A stretch of 55,186 bases of DNA from Clostridia bacterium (GCA_017938645.1 JAGBBE010000041.1:1-55186); one strand, 5' to 3'. Numbered from the stretch's first letter, positions 39,901 through 49,127 are shown. A program made the numbers and translations. The notes: generated by a model from the letters alone, not told the origin.

Positions 39901-41351
39901 CAATAGGCCTTGGCGAAGTAGATGACCTTATCGGCCTTCTTGCCGCAGCACACGCAGGTGTCGCCGCACTTTTCGCCTTCCTGATCAAAGGGCATGTTGC
40001 GGGTGGTGGCGTTGAACTTCTCCTTGACGAGGTTTTCGCACGCTTCGTCGCCGCACCACATGGCCTTGGCAAAGCCGGTCTGCACCTGCTCGCCGAGCTC
40101 GTCAATGTTGGAGACAACCTTGGTGCGCTCGTCGCGGAAGGCCTTGGCCTGGTTGAAGAGGGTATTGTGGATGTCGACGAACAGCTCCTTGAGCGCGTCG
40201 GCCAGACCTTCGAGGGGCAGAGTGAGCTTTTCGCACAGGTCGCGGCGGAAAATGGTCACGACGCCGTTTTCCAGATCGCGGGGGCCAACCTCAACGCGTA
40301 CGGGCACGCCCTTGAGCTCCCAGTCGTTGAACTTGAAGCCGGCGGACACAGTATCGCGGTCATCGAGTTTGACGCGGATGCCGGCAGCCTTGAGCTCGGC
40401 GTTGAGCTTTTCGCAGGCTTCCATGACGCCGGGCTTGTGAGCGGCGATGGGCAGGATGACAGCCTGAATGGGAGCCAGTTTCGGGGGCAGACGCAGGCCG
40501 CGCTCGTCGCCATGGGTCATGATGATGGCGCCGATCAGACGGGTGGAAACGCCCCAGCTGGTCTCATGCACATACTCGAGCTTGCCAGCCTTGGACTGGA
40601 ACTGGATGTCGAAAGCTTCAGCGAAGTTGGTGCCGAAGTTGTGGGTGGTACCGGCCTGCAGGGCCTTGCCATCCTGCATCATGGCTTCCATGGAGTAGGT
40701 AGCGCGGGCGCCGGCGAACTTTTCCTTGTCGGACTTACGGCCGACGTACACGGGCAGGGCGAGGACGTCCTCGGCTACCTCGCGGTAGAGGTCCAGCATG
40801 CCCAGCGTTTCGTTTTCGGCCTCTTCGGGGGTGGCGTGGATGGTGTGGCCTTCCTGCCAGAGGAACTCACTGGTGCGCAGGAAGGGACGGGTGCTCTTTT
40901 CCCAGCGCATAACGGAGCACCACTGGTTGTACTTCATGGGCAGATCGCGCCAGGTCTGCACCCACTTGGAGTACATGGTGCAGAAGATGGTCTCGGACGT
41001 GGGGCGCACGGCCAGACGCTCGGTCAGGGGCTCCTGACCGCCCTGGGTAACCCACGCCACTTCGGGTGCGAAGCCTTCTACGTGATCGGCTTCCTTGAGC
41101 AGCAGGCTCTCGGGGATCAGCATGGGCATGGACACATTTTCAACGCCATTGGCCTTGAAGCGGCTGTCCATTTCCTGCTGGATGCGCTCCCAGATGGCGT
41201 AGCCATAGGGACGGATGGCCATGCAGCCGCGCACGGGGGTGTAGTCGCACAGCTGGGTCTGAATGATAACATCGGTATACCACTGGGAGAAATCTTCGCT
41301 GCGGGGCGTGATAAACGCAGCAATGCTCTGCTTCTTGTCTTCCTTGGCCAT
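39900..41351 (-). CDS. proS: Prolyl-tRNA synthetase, short type (ProS type 3)
   Basis: A 483-residue class II synthetase of the archaeal/eukaryotic-like short form, without the editing insertion of E. coli ProS. Motif 2 is FLRTSEFLWQEGHTIH and motif 3 includes HGDERGLRLPPKLAP. The proline pocket has VRPTSETIF. The C-terminal domain ends with cysteines CGDTCVCCGKK and the typical last residues KVIYFAKAY; it probably binds zinc. GGAGA lies 9 bases before the ATG. Expression is under a T-box leader, and the HAD gene follows by overlap. Confidence 0.96.
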   Translation of the reverse strand: MAKEDKKQSIAAFITPRSEDFSQWYTDVIIQTQLCDYTPVRGCMAIRPYGYAIWERIQQEMDSRFKANGVENVSMPMLIPESLLLKEADHVEGFAPEVAWVTQGGQEPLTERLAVRPTSETIFCTMYSKWVQTWRDLPMKYNQWCSVMRWEKSTRPFLRTSEFLWQEGHTIHATPEEAENETLGMLDLYREVAEDVLALPVYVGRKSDKEKFAGARATYSMEAMMQDGKALQAGTTHNFGTNFAEAFDIQFQSKAGKLEYVHETSWGVSTRLIGAIIMTHGDERGLRLPPKLAPIQAVILPIAAHKPGVMEACEKLNAELKAAGIRVKLDDRDTVSAGFKFNDWELKGVPVRVEVGPRDLENGVVTIFRRDLCEKLTLPLEGLADALKELFVDIHNTLFNQAKAFRDERTKVVSNIDELGEQVQTGFAKAMWCGDEACENLVKEKFNATTRNMPFDQEGEKCGDTCVCCGKKADKVIYFAKAY

Positions 41352-41415
41352 GGTTTGTTCTCTCCTTTTTTGTACCTGTCAGTGTGGCGCCGGATCTTCC
41401 GGTGCTGTTGATATG

Positions 41416-41676
41416 AAAAAAGCCTCCGATTCGCTCCCGGCCATGACGAAAGTCATGCGCTGGGACGAAGGGAGCCTTCGCGGTACCACCCGGCTTAAAC
41501 GCTGCTGAGGAGCAGGCGTCTCACCTTTAGGCCCAGTAACGCGGGCAAAACGTCGGGGATTGGCCGAATGGGACGAAAGCGGGATGCGCCGGTTCATCCG
41601 CCGATCTTGCAGCCGTGGATCAGCTCTCTGAGAGGATGGGGGAAGGCGCTTGTTCTTCGCCGTTCCGAAACGGAAC
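41416..41676 (-). promoter_or_regulatory. T-box riboswitch leader of proS
   Basis: Minus-strand leader of about 260 bases. The T-box sequence GGGTGGTACCGCG lies at 41491-41479. It is followed by a hairpin whose 3' arm, GGGAGC...GGAGGC, runs into six T residues (41421-41416). An upstream AGAGAG motif and stem I are present. Uncharged tRNA-Pro should favour the antiterminator. A possible CCG proline specifier is at 41592-41590, but the stem I fold was not resolved. Confidence 0.9.
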
Positions 41677-41682
41677 GCTGGT

Positions 41683-41711
41683 ATTTTACCATAGAATGCG
41701 CGGTTTTGCAA
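41683..41711 (-). promoter_or_regulatory. proS promoter
   Basis: On the minus strand, TTGCAA (41711-41706), 17 bp, TAAAAT (41688-41683), starting the T-box leader near 41676. Confidence 0.75.
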
Positions 41712-41727
41712 CCACTTGAGAGGCAAC

Positions 41728-41758
41728 AAAAATGCGCCATCCAAACAGGACGGCGCAT
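41728..41758 (-). terminator. Terminator after the coiled-coil gene
   Basis: On the minus strand, ATGCGCCGTCC pairs with GGATGGCGCAT (one G-U) and is followed by TTTTTGTT. It separates this gene from the proS promoter. Confidence 0.88.
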
Positions 41759-41773
41759 GGATAATCCATTTGA

Positions 41774-42910
41774 TTACGGCTCGCTGGCGGTGGCCACGGA
41801 GAGCGTCGCAACCTGAGCGTTCAGCTCGGTGACGGCAACTTCCAGCTCGGCCTTGGCGGCAGCAGCTTCAGCCAGCTCGGCTTCAACGCCGGCCTTGGCA
41901 GCTTCAGTCTCGGCCAGCTTGGCTTCGACATCGGCCTTGGCGGCTTCGGTCTCAGCCAGCTTTTCGTCGGCGGCAGCCTTGGCGGCGGCAGCTTCGGTCA
42001 GCTGGGCTTCGAGCTCAGCAACCTTGGCTTCCAGCTCAGCCTTGGCGGCAGCGGTTTCAGCCAGTTCGGCGTCCACCTTGGCCTTGGCGGCTTCGAGTTC
42101 AGCAATCTTGGCTTCCGAAGCGGCCTTGGCAGCTTCCAGCTCGGCCACAGTGGCTTCCACAGCGGCCTTCGCAGCTTCAACGTCAGCCTTGGCGGCTTCA
42201 CCCTCGGCAACCTTCGCGGCAGCTTCGGCGGCCTTGGCGTCAGCAGCGGCGGTGGCGGCGGCAGCTTCGGTCAGCTTGCCTTCCAGCTCCCTGGCCTTGG
42301 CTTCGCCATCAGCCTTGGCGGCTTCGAGCTCGGCAATTTTGGCTTCGCCATCAGCCTTAGCGGCTTCGAGCTCGGCAATTTTGGCTTCGCCATCAGCCTT
42401 GGCGGCTTCGAGCTCGGCAACCTTGGCTTCGCCTTCGGCCTTAGCGGCTTCGAGCTCGGCAACCTTGGCTTCGCCTTCGGCCTTAGCGGCTTCGAGCTCA
42501 GCAACCTTGGCTTCGCCATCAGCCTTGGCGGCTTCAAGTTCGGCGATCTTGGCTTCGCCTTCGGCCTTCGCGGCTTCCAGCTCTGCGGCCTTGGCTTCGG
42601 TTTCGGTCAGTTTGGCGGTGGTATCGGCAAGCGCTGCATCGGCTTCAGCCTTGGCAGCGGTCAGGGTTTCCAGTTCCTTGGCCTTGGCTTCCACATCCGC
42701 AGCGGAGGCGGCAAGCTGGCCTTCCAGATCGGTCACGCTGGCAGCGGCGGCTTCCAGCTGAGCGGTGAGATCGGCATTCTGTTCAAGCGCGGAGTTCTTG
42801 CCGCTGAATCCGACAACAGCCAGGATCACAGCGACGAGAAGCGCAATGCACACGGCATAAAGAGGGGTTTTGTTCGGAGCGGCAGCGGCCGTGGTGTTCG
42901 GTTCAGCCAT
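41774..42910 (-). CDS. Membrane-anchored coiled-coil protein with 14-residue tandem repeats
   Basis: A 378-residue protein, not matched to a named family. After a polar start there is one membrane helix (about residues 17-37, LYAVCIALLVAVILAVVGF). All the rest is a single predicted coiled coil made almost only of Ala, Glu, Lys, Leu, Asp and Val. Seven near-identical 14-residue units of the form LEAAKA(D/E)GEAK(I/V)AE sit in the middle, and weaker units flank them. There are no cysteines outside the helix. It probably stands out from the membrane as a long rod. AGGAGGTC lies before the ATG, and it has its own promoter and terminator. Confidence 0.82.
   Translation of the reverse strand: MAEPNTTAAAAPNKTPLYAVCIALLVAVILAVVGFSGKNSALEQNADLTAQLEAAAASVTDLEGQLAASAADVEAKAKELETLTAAKAEADAALADTTAKLTETEAKAAELEAAKAEGEAKIAELEAAKADGEAKVAELEAAKAEGEAKVAELEAAKAEGEAKVAELEAAKADGEAKIAELEAAKADGEAKIAELEAAKADGEAKARELEGKLTEAAAATAAADAKAAEAAAKVAEGEAAKADVEAAKAAVEATVAELEAAKAASEAKIAELEAAKAKVDAELAETAAAKAELEAKVAELEAQLTEAAAAKAAADEKLAETEAAKADVEAKLAETEAAKAGVEAELAEAAAAKAELEVAVTELNAQVATLSVATASEP
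42288..42590 (-). repeat. 42-bp tandem repeat in the coiled-coil gene
   Basis: About seven copies of a 42-base unit, in frame, encode the 14-residue (double heptad) repeats. Copies differ mainly by GAC/GAA (Asp/Glu) and ATT/GTT (Ile/Val) changes. Some adjacent copies are nearly identical, a sign of recent expansion. Confidence 0.88.
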
Positions 42911-42950
42911 GGGAAGACCTCCTGTTCAATTGTGATGGGAATTTTGATTC

Positions 42951-42979
42951 ATTATAACACAAAGAGGTTGAAAATGGAA
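42951..42979 (-). promoter_or_regulatory. Promoter of the coiled-coil gene
   Basis: On the minus strand, a TTCCAT-like -35, 17 bp, and an extended -10 TGTTATAAT (TATAAT at 42956-42951). Confidence 0.6.
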
Positions 42980-43034
42980 GTAGTTATGCCATTTTACACA
43001 CGAAGGATGTGTAAAGGCAGAAACGAGTCAGCGC

Positions 43035-43063
43035 TTGACGGGAGATAAAGCGCAAGATATAAT
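43035..43063 (+). promoter_or_regulatory. Promoter before the proline-rich gene and secDF
   Basis: TTGACG (43035-43040), 17 bp, perfect TATAAT (43058-43063). It diverges from the coiled-coil gene promoter. Confidence 0.8.
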
Positions 43064-43111
43064 ATTCTCTGATTTGTCTGGGAAGAAGCATAGATTCCGG
43101 GAGGTGAAAGC

Positions 43112-43453
43112 ATGCGCAAAACTGCAGCCGTCATTGTGTTCGGCGGGCTTTTTCTGCTCATGCTGAGCGCTCTGGTGGTAACGCCCGGGGACGCTCTGCC
43201 GCCTGAACCGCCGCCTCTGCCCCGGCAATATCATGCGGTTTTCATGCCGCCGGTAGATCCGCCCGCGCCCGTATCGGCAGGAGTGCCTTTGCAAAGGGCT
43301 CAGCCGTGGCTGACAGAGCATGCGGCAGATGCCGTCATACCTGACGGCCGGCATATGCCGGAAGCTTGCGATTCCAACGGCCGGGTGCTGCATTCTGCAA
43401 GGTATGAAAACAACGTCCATGAGGTCTTCCGTGCCGAGGTTGCAGGAGGCTGA
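43112..43453 (+). CDS. Small proline-rich exported or membrane-anchored protein
   Basis: A 113-residue protein, not recognised. Residues 4-26 are a signal peptide or anchor helix (AAVIVFGGLFLLMLSALVV). Next comes a proline-rich part (LPPEPPPLPRQY, MPPVDPPAP) and a polar C-terminus with no known motif. GGGAGGTGA precedes the ATG and a strong promoter lies 49 bases upstream, so it is probably real. secD begins 65 bases after the stop with no terminator between them, suggesting one transcript with secDF. Confidence 0.65.
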   Translation: MRKTAAVIVFGGLFLLMLSALVVTPGDALPPEPPPLPRQYHAVFMPPVDPPAPVSAGVPLQRAQPWLTEHAADAVIPDGRHMPEACDSNGRVLHSARYENNVHEVFRAEVAGG

Positions 43454-43518
43454 AACAGCGGCGTCCAAACGGCATGAACCTCATCAAAAATCAGAATCGG
43501 AAGGAAGGTTGACTCTTT

Positions 43519-44874
43519 ATGAAGGGCAACAAATATCGCGTCCGCAAGAAGATGGACAAGCGCACCGGCGCTGTCATCGCCCTGTGCGTGACGCTGGTCC
43601 TCACCCTGGCCGTGGGCTTCCTGGGCTTCAACGGCACCTGGCTGGACAGCCGCGGACTGTACAAACTGCTTCCCTGGCTTCCCACCAACAATGTGGAAAA
43701 CTGGCCTCAGGCCATTTCTCTGGGCCTTGACCTCAAGGGCGGCGTGTATGTGGAATACGAAGCCACCATGTCCAAGGAGCTGGAGGAGGCCGGATACAAC
43801 TTCGGCACCCTGCTGGACTCCACCATGGGCGTTATTTCCAAGCGCCTGACGGAAAAGGGCTATCCGGAGGCCACGGTGAGCCAGCTTGGCACCAGCGGCA
43901 TCCGCGTGGAGATTCCCGCTGTGACCGATCCTGCCGCCGTGCTGGATCTGATCGGCTCTCCTGCGAAGCTTGAGTTCCTCGATCCTCAGGGCAATGTGTT
44001 CATGGAAGGCCGTCACCTGCAGGCCGCGACTCCCGCTGTGGATGAGAACTACCAGCCTGCCATCAGCTTTACGCTCACCAAGGAAGGCGGTCAGCTCTTC
44101 GGCGACACCACCGCCCAGTCCATCGGCGAAACCGTGACCATTCAGCTCGACGGCCAGGTGCTCATGAGCCCCACCGTCAACGAAGCCATCTACGGCGGCA
44201 GCGTGCTGGTTACCGGCACCTTCACCCAGGAGGAAGTGGAAAACATCTGCCTGCAGCTGCAGTCCGGCGCTCTGCCTCTGGACCTGCGCCAGGACAAGCT
44301 GGACACCATCTCTGCGACCCTCGGCATTGACGCGCTGGCTACCAGTGTGACCGCCGCCATGATCGGCATCGCGATCGTGATGCTGATTATGATCGTCCGC
44401 TACCGTCTGGCCGGCGTTGTGGCCGACTGGGCGCTGGTGATCTACATCATCCTGCTGTTCCTGCTCCTGGCCGTGGTTCCCGGCGTGCAGCTGACTCTGC
44501 CCGGCATCGCGGGTATCATCCTTGGCATCGGCATGGCGGTTGACGCCAATGTCGTTATCTTCGAGCGCGTGAAGGAAGAGGTGCGCAGCGGCCGTCCCAT
44601 GATCCACGCCGTGCGCATTGGTTTCAAGAACGCGCTGAGCGCCGTGATCGACGCTAACGTCACCACCATCATCGCCGCTGTGGTGCTGTTGGCCTTCGGT
44701 ACCGGCAGCGTGCAGGGCTTTGCCACCACGCTGCTGCTTGGCGTTATCACCTCCATGATCTCCGCCATTCTTGTCACCCGTTTCCTGCTCACCCGCTTTG
44801 TGCGCGTGTGGCCTGAAAGCAAGCTGTATGCGGCCGTCAAGAGCACTGCCGCCATCGAAGGGGAGGCGAAGTAA
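43519..44874 (+). CDS. secD: Protein translocase subunit SecD
   Basis: A 451-residue SecD. After a first helix (about 17-36) the conserved D1 motif LGLDLKGGVYVEYE appears at about residue 68. The exported P1 domain is smaller than in E. coli, as in Firmicutes. The C-terminal membrane part includes GMAVDANVVIFERVKEE and IIAAVVLLAFGTGSVQGFA. SecD uses the proton gradient to help late steps of Sec export. secF follows 3 bases after the stop. Confidence 0.96.
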   Translation: MKGNKYRVRKKMDKRTGAVIALCVTLVLTLAVGFLGFNGTWLDSRGLYKLLPWLPTNNVENWPQAISLGLDLKGGVYVEYEATMSKELEEAGYNFGTLLDSTMGVISKRLTEKGYPEATVSQLGTSGIRVEIPAVTDPAAVLDLIGSPAKLEFLDPQGNVFMEGRHLQAATPAVDENYQPAISFTLTKEGGQLFGDTTAQSIGETVTIQLDGQVLMSPTVNEAIYGGSVLVTGTFTQEEVENICLQLQSGALPLDLRQDKLDTISATLGIDALATSVTAAMIGIAIVMLIMIVRYRLAGVVADWALVIYIILLFLLLAVVPGVQLTLPGIAGIILGIGMAVDANVVIFERVKEEVRSGRPMIHAVRIGFKNALSAVIDANVTTIIAAVVLLAFGTGSVQGFATTLLLGVITSMISAILVTRFLLTRFVRVWPESKLYAAVKSTAAIEGEAK

Positions 44875-44877
44875 GCG

Positions 44878-45795
44878 ATGAAAATTCAGAATCGCTCCCG
44901 CATCTGCATGTGCATTTCCGCCGCGATTATGGTACTGGCGCTGGTGATGTCCATCTTTGGCATGGGCATCAACTTCGGCATCGACTTTGCGGGCGGACTC
45001 AATATTCAGTACAACATGGGCGCTGCCTTTGAACAGGCCGACGTCGAGGAAGCCCTCAAGGCACAGGGCGTCAATGAGTACGCCATCTCCGTTTCCGGCG
45101 AGGAAGGACACACTGTGCAGATCCGTGTGCCCCAGCTCTCCGGCGACGAGGAAATCCAGAGCCTGCAGAACGGTCTGGAGGAAGCCCTTTCCGCCAAGTA
45201 TCCTGCCATGGACACCGAAACCGCCACCGCCAGCTACGTGGGCCCTGTGGCAGGCAAGGTGCTTGTGCAGAATGCCATCCTCAGCGTGCTCATCGCCAGC
45301 GCTCTGATGCTGGTGTACATCGCCTTCCGCTTTGACTTCTCCTCCGGCCTGGCTGCTGTGATCGGACTTCTGCACGACGTGCTGATCATGCTCAGCTTCA
45401 TGGTGCTCCTGCGCAGCTTCATCCAGATGAACTCTTCCTTCATCGCTGCCATGCTCACCATCGTCGGCTATTCCATCAACAACACCATCGTGATCTTTGA
45501 CCGCATCCGCGAGAACAACCGCAAGCCGGAATACGCCGCTATGAAGCGCGAAGAGATCGTGAATATCTCCGTGAAGGAAAGCCTTGGCCGCACGATCAAC
45601 ACCACGCTTACCACGCTGGTGACGATTGTGGCTCTGTATGTGCTGGGCGTGGACGCCATCCGCGAGTTCAGCCTGCCTATCATCGTGGGCATTCTCTCCG
45701 GCGTGTACAGCGCAAACCTGATCAATGGCTATGTGTGGGCAATGCTTGAGGAATACCGCATGAGCCGCAAAGGCCAGAAGACAAAGAAAGCTTAA
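44878..45795 (+). CDS. secF: Protein translocase subunit SecF
   Basis: A 305-residue SecF, partner of SecD. Motifs: GIDFAGGLNIQY after the first helix, MLTIVGYSINNTIVIFDRIR in helix 4-5, and GRTINTTLTTLVTI. The short C-terminus is basic (RKGQKTKKA). SecD and SecF are separate genes here rather than one fused secDF, as found in many Clostridia. Confidence 0.96.
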   Translation: MKIQNRSRICMCISAAIMVLALVMSIFGMGINFGIDFAGGLNIQYNMGAAFEQADVEEALKAQGVNEYAISVSGEEGHTVQIRVPQLSGDEEIQSLQNGLEEALSAKYPAMDTETATASYVGPVAGKVLVQNAILSVLIASALMLVYIAFRFDFSSGLAAVIGLLHDVLIMLSFMVLLRSFIQMNSSFIAAMLTIVGYSINNTIVIFDRIRENNRKPEYAAMKREEIVNISVKESLGRTINTTLTTLVTIVALYVLGVDAIREFSLPIIVGILSGVYSANLINGYVWAMLEEYRMSRKGQKTKKA

Positions 45796-45807
45796 CGGAA
45801 TATGGAC

Positions 45808-45842
45808 AAAACCGGAGTGTTGAAAGACGCTCCGGTTTTTGT
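45808..45842 (+). terminator. Terminator after secF
   Basis: ACCGGAG (45811-45817) pairs with CTCCGGT (45830-45836) and runs into five T residues, with A residues before it. Confidence 0.88.
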
Positions 45843-45848
45843 CGTTTC

Positions 45849-45877
45849 TTGACATTGCTGATGCCGACCCTTATAAT
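45849..45877 (+). promoter_or_regulatory. Consensus promoter of the SGNH-MBOAT operon
   Basis: TTGACA (45849-45854), exactly 17 bp, TATAAT (45872-45877): a full consensus sigma-A promoter. Confidence 0.88.
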
Positions 45878-45911
45878 GAAGTGAATTCATCCTAAGGAGA
45901 GAGACCGACCG

Positions 45912-47492
45912 ATGCGCAAACGGAAACTGGTCATGTTCTGGATCAAACTTCTCGCGCTGTGCTGCGTGCTGGCGGTGACGATCAATGCAGTCGGCCTGCT
46001 GATGGCCGGCGGCGATGATGTGGTCAGAAATGCTTCAGCGCTGCGCACGCTTCCGCGAAACAGCGTGGACGTGTTCTTTTCAGGCACATCGCATATGCAT
46101 TACAACGTGATTCCGCAGATGCTGTATGATGATTACGGCATCACCAGCACCATGGTGAGCGGCAACTCCGTGGATTTTGCTCAGTCTTATTGGGAGATCC
46201 GGCAGGCGATGCTTACGCAGAAGCCCAAGGTCATCGTGCTGGATGTGTACCCGGCAGCCGCACCCTACTGCTATTTCTATGTGCAGAATGTGCTGGGCAT
46301 GCGGGCGACGGAAAACATGTCCACCGGAACCAATCCCTACAACACCGGCTCCAGCATGGCGCGCTGGCTGCCGCTGGGAAGCCCGTACAAGGTTCCGGCC
46401 ATCGCGGAGGCATATGATTCCTTCGGACTGGAAGGCGAGGCGTATTTTGAAATCACCCGTTTCCACTCCCGCTACAACGAGCTGGGCCGCTACATGTTCC
46501 AAAATGCCAATGGCGAAAAGCGGATCAACCACAACTTCGGCTATTCCTACGGCGACTATGTGCTGTACGAGCCTGCGGTTACCGGCATTCCGTACTCGCT
46601 GGAAAACGCCATGGCGGCCAATGAAAACGGCAGCTTCTGGACATTTACCGAAGAGCAGCTGGCTGAAGTGGAAATGCTGGAGGAAACGAAGGCTGAGCTC
46701 ATCCGCATCATCGAGTTTGCGAAGAAAAAGGACGTCCAGCTGGTGCTGTGCGCTTCGCCGTATTACACCAACGAGGCCGAGGAAAAGATCTTCGATCAGG
46801 TGGGCGAGCTGGCGGCAGAGTACGGCGTGCCTTTTGTAGGGCTTGACGACAGCGGCGCAAACGAAACCGATTATTTCCGAGACCTGGGCCATCTCAACGA
46901 TGACGGCGCCCGGGTATATACCGAGTTCTGGGGCGGCTATCTCACGGAGAATTTCGGCCTGGAAGACCGCCGTGAAAGCGACGACAGCCGCTATGCTCCC
47001 TGGCGCGAGCGTGAGGGCAGCCATGAAGAGCAGCGTACGGCCAGACAGCTGGTGCGCTATGAGGGCGGTCTGACGGGTTATCTGGAGGAGGTTGCATCGC
47101 TCGACCGCAACCATATCGTGCTCATCACCATCAACGGCGACGTGTACGACGGATTTACCGAGGATGACTACTGGATTCTGGTGGACGACATGGGTATTCC
47201 CGAGGAAGCCATCGAGGACTGGTACTACACCGGCTGCGGCACGCTGGACGTGCTGCTGGTGGATGGAGAATTCATCCTTGCCAACTATGAGGAGGAAGGC
47301 CGCGAATATGACGTCCTACGCAATGTGGACGGCTACGATATTTCCTTCACGCCGGGACGCTGGTACATCAACGGCAATTCCGCAGGCAATGTGAAGGAAT
47401 CGGGACTGAATATCTCGGTCTACTCGATGATCGACGAGTTCATGATGGATTACCGCGTCTTCGACCTCACGGAGATGTATTTTGAGGAGTAA
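45912..47492 (+). CDS. SGNH/DltD-like membrane-anchored protein, paralogue 1
   Basis: A 526-residue exported protein. One N-terminal helix (about residues 10-32) anchors it outside the membrane. The SGNH-like part has the nucleophile motif GTSH (Ser60-His61) and the late catalytic pair in DLGHLND (Asp324, His327), as in DltD and AlgJ/AlgX-type partners of MBOAT proteins. Residues about 375-526 form an extra C-terminal domain (VLITINGDVYDGFTEDDY ... GLNISVYS ... DYRVFDL). The order of segments suggests a rearranged ILEI/FAM3-like fold; this is inference. It is first in an operon with a tandem paralogue and an MBOAT gene. Confidence 0.8.
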   Translation: MRKRKLVMFWIKLLALCCVLAVTINAVGLLMAGGDDVVRNASALRTLPRNSVDVFFSGTSHMHYNVIPQMLYDDYGITSTMVSGNSVDFAQSYWEIRQAMLTQKPKVIVLDVYPAAAPYCYFYVQNVLGMRATENMSTGTNPYNTGSSMARWLPLGSPYKVPAIAEAYDSFGLEGEAYFEITRFHSRYNELGRYMFQNANGEKRINHNFGYSYGDYVLYEPAVTGIPYSLENAMAANENGSFWTFTEEQLAEVEMLEETKAELIRIIEFAKKKDVQLVLCASPYYTNEAEEKIFDQVGELAAEYGVPFVGLDDSGANETDYFRDLGHLNDDGARVYTEFWGGYLTENFGLEDRRESDDSRYAPWREREGSHEEQRTARQLVRYEGGLTGYLEEVASLDRNHIVLITINGDVYDGFTEDDYWILVDDMGIPEEAIEDWYYTGCGTLDVLLVDGEFILANYEEEGREYDVLRNVDGYDISFTPGRWYINGNSAGNVKESGLNISVYSMIDEFMMDYRVFDLTEMYFEE

Positions 47493-47496
47493 ACGG

Positions 47497-49095
47497 ATGA
47501 AAAACGTTACGATTTCCCCTGCGGCGAAGAGCCGGTGCGTTTTCGCGGTGAAGCTTATCGCCTTTGTGTGTGTGCTGGCCATGGTGCTCAACACCTGCGG
47601 CACGATCATGGACGGCGGCAAGAGCTCCACGGAAAACTCGTCGTCGCTTCAGCAGATCCCGCGCAATTCCATCGACGTGCTGTGGATGGGCTCATCGCAT
47701 GTGTACGCGGGCATCATTCCGCAGTATCTCTACGATACCACCGGCATCACCAGCACCATGGCTTCCGGCCACGGCCTGGACGTAAATGCCTCCTACTGGC
47801 AGCTGAAGGAGATTCTGCGCAAACAGGATCCCAAAGTGGTCGTGGTGGACATCTACAGCGTGGGCGGCCCCTATGTGTATGCTGATTCCATGCGCGATGC
47901 GGTGATGCGTCATCCGGATAACATGCATCCCGGCGGATTTCCCTACAACATGACCACCTCCGCAGCGCGCTGGATTCCGCTGCTGAGTCCCAACAAGATT
48001 CCGGCCATCATCGACACCTACCGCCTGACCAAGGCGCGCGGCGAGGCATACTTCTCTCTGACCAATGTGCATGATTCCTACTTTGACATCACACGCAAGA
48101 ACTTCGATTTCTACGCCGGCGAGAATGCCTTTGCACCCAGCTTCGGCTATAAGTACATGAACCACACCACGCCGGAGGAGCTGCTTCAGCCCTTTCCCTT
48201 CGGTGAGGATCCCTCCGACTATCAGATGTACTACTACTGGTCGTTCACTGACGAACAGCTGGAACAGGTGCAGCTGGAGGAGTTCATGGCCTACGACATC
48301 CAGCGCCTGATGGATCTGTCCAAAAAGAAGGGCTTCGAGCTGGTGTTCTGCTCCATTCCGTACTTCGCCAACGACGCCGAGCGTAAGCTCTTTGCACAGG
48401 TGGAGGAGATGGCGGCGGAGAATGATATCGCCTTTGTGGGAATGGATGATATCGTGATCGATGATCCGGAACTGTTCGACGACATGGGCCATCTGAACTA
48501 TGAGGGCGCGGTGATCAACACCGATTTCTGGGCGGAATATCTCACCGAGCATTATGACCTCGAAGACCGCCGCGAAAGCACCGACGCACGCTATGCGCCG
48601 TGGCGTGAGGGCGAGGAGAGCTATCTGCAGGCCGATACCGTCGGAACGCTCGATCAGCTGGAAAGCCTCACTGAGACGCTGGAGGCTGTGGCCACGCTGG
48701 GCGATGACTATATCATCACCTTCATGATCACCGGCGACGTGTACGAGGGCTTCAGCTACGACGATTATGATCTGCTCATCGAAATGGGTCTGGACGAGGA
48801 AGCGGTGGATGAATGGTTCAACACCGGCACCGGCGTCTTTACGGCCGTTCTTCGTGGCGGAGAAACCATGCACACCTTCTTCGATCCCGACGCAGGCGAT
48901 TTTGCCGTCAAGTGTGATGTGGACGGTTTCAAAATCGAGATGGAAAAAAAGAAAGAAATCTTGGGGTGGAGCGTCAATGAATCTCGTCCGTCCTCCATTC
49001 AGACGGGTCTGAATTTGACGGTGTTCTGCAAATCCACTGCGCTCAGCCCCTACGCCCGCTGCTTCGACCTGACCGAAATCTACTTTGAGGAATAA
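47497..49095 (+). CDS. SGNH/DltD-like membrane-anchored protein, paralogue 2
   Basis: A 532-residue tandem paralogue of the preceding gene with the same plan: N-terminal helix (about 15-35), GSSH (Ser67-His68), DMGHLN (Asp329, His332), and the same C-terminal domain (FMITGDVYEGFSYDDYDLL ... GLNLTVFCK ... RCFDLTEIYFEE). The two genes share many collinear blocks and an identical last EE, so they arose by duplication and then diverged. The start ATG 47497 follows AGGAG by 7 bases; a TTG at 47482 would overlap the first gene. MBOAT follows 32 bases later. Confidence 0.8.
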   Translation: MKNVTISPAAKSRCVFAVKLIAFVCVLAMVLNTCGTIMDGGKSSTENSSSLQQIPRNSIDVLWMGSSHVYAGIIPQYLYDTTGITSTMASGHGLDVNASYWQLKEILRKQDPKVVVVDIYSVGGPYVYADSMRDAVMRHPDNMHPGGFPYNMTTSAARWIPLLSPNKIPAIIDTYRLTKARGEAYFSLTNVHDSYFDITRKNFDFYAGENAFAPSFGYKYMNHTTPEELLQPFPFGEDPSDYQMYYYWSFTDEQLEQVQLEEFMAYDIQRLMDLSKKKGFELVFCSIPYFANDAERKLFAQVEEMAAENDIAFVGMDDIVIDDPELFDDMGHLNYEGAVINTDFWAEYLTEHYDLEDRRESTDARYAPWREGEESYLQADTVGTLDQLESLTETLEAVATLGDDYIITFMITGDVYEGFSYDDYDLLIEMGLDEEAVDEWFNTGTGVFTAVLRGGETMHTFFDPDAGDFAVKCDVDGFKIEMEKKKEILGWSVNESRPSSIQTGLNLTVFCKSTALSPYARCFDLTEIYFEE

Positions 49096-49127
49096 TCCGC
49101 AAGTGAACCTGAGAAGGAGAATGACCG

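Noticed and set aside
41379..41744. A 121-codon minus-strand frame upstream of proS
   Set aside because: The region is the T-box leader with its promoter; the frame has no ribosome site and crosses the terminator hairpin.
42288..42590. Regular repeats that could suggest a CRISPR array
   Set aside because: The repeats are directly adjacent without spacers, stay in frame and encode coiled-coil heptads.
43300..45855. An 851-codon His/Gly-rich open frame antisense to secDF
   Set aside because: The composition mirrors the secD and secF codons and no ribosome site or promoter fits.
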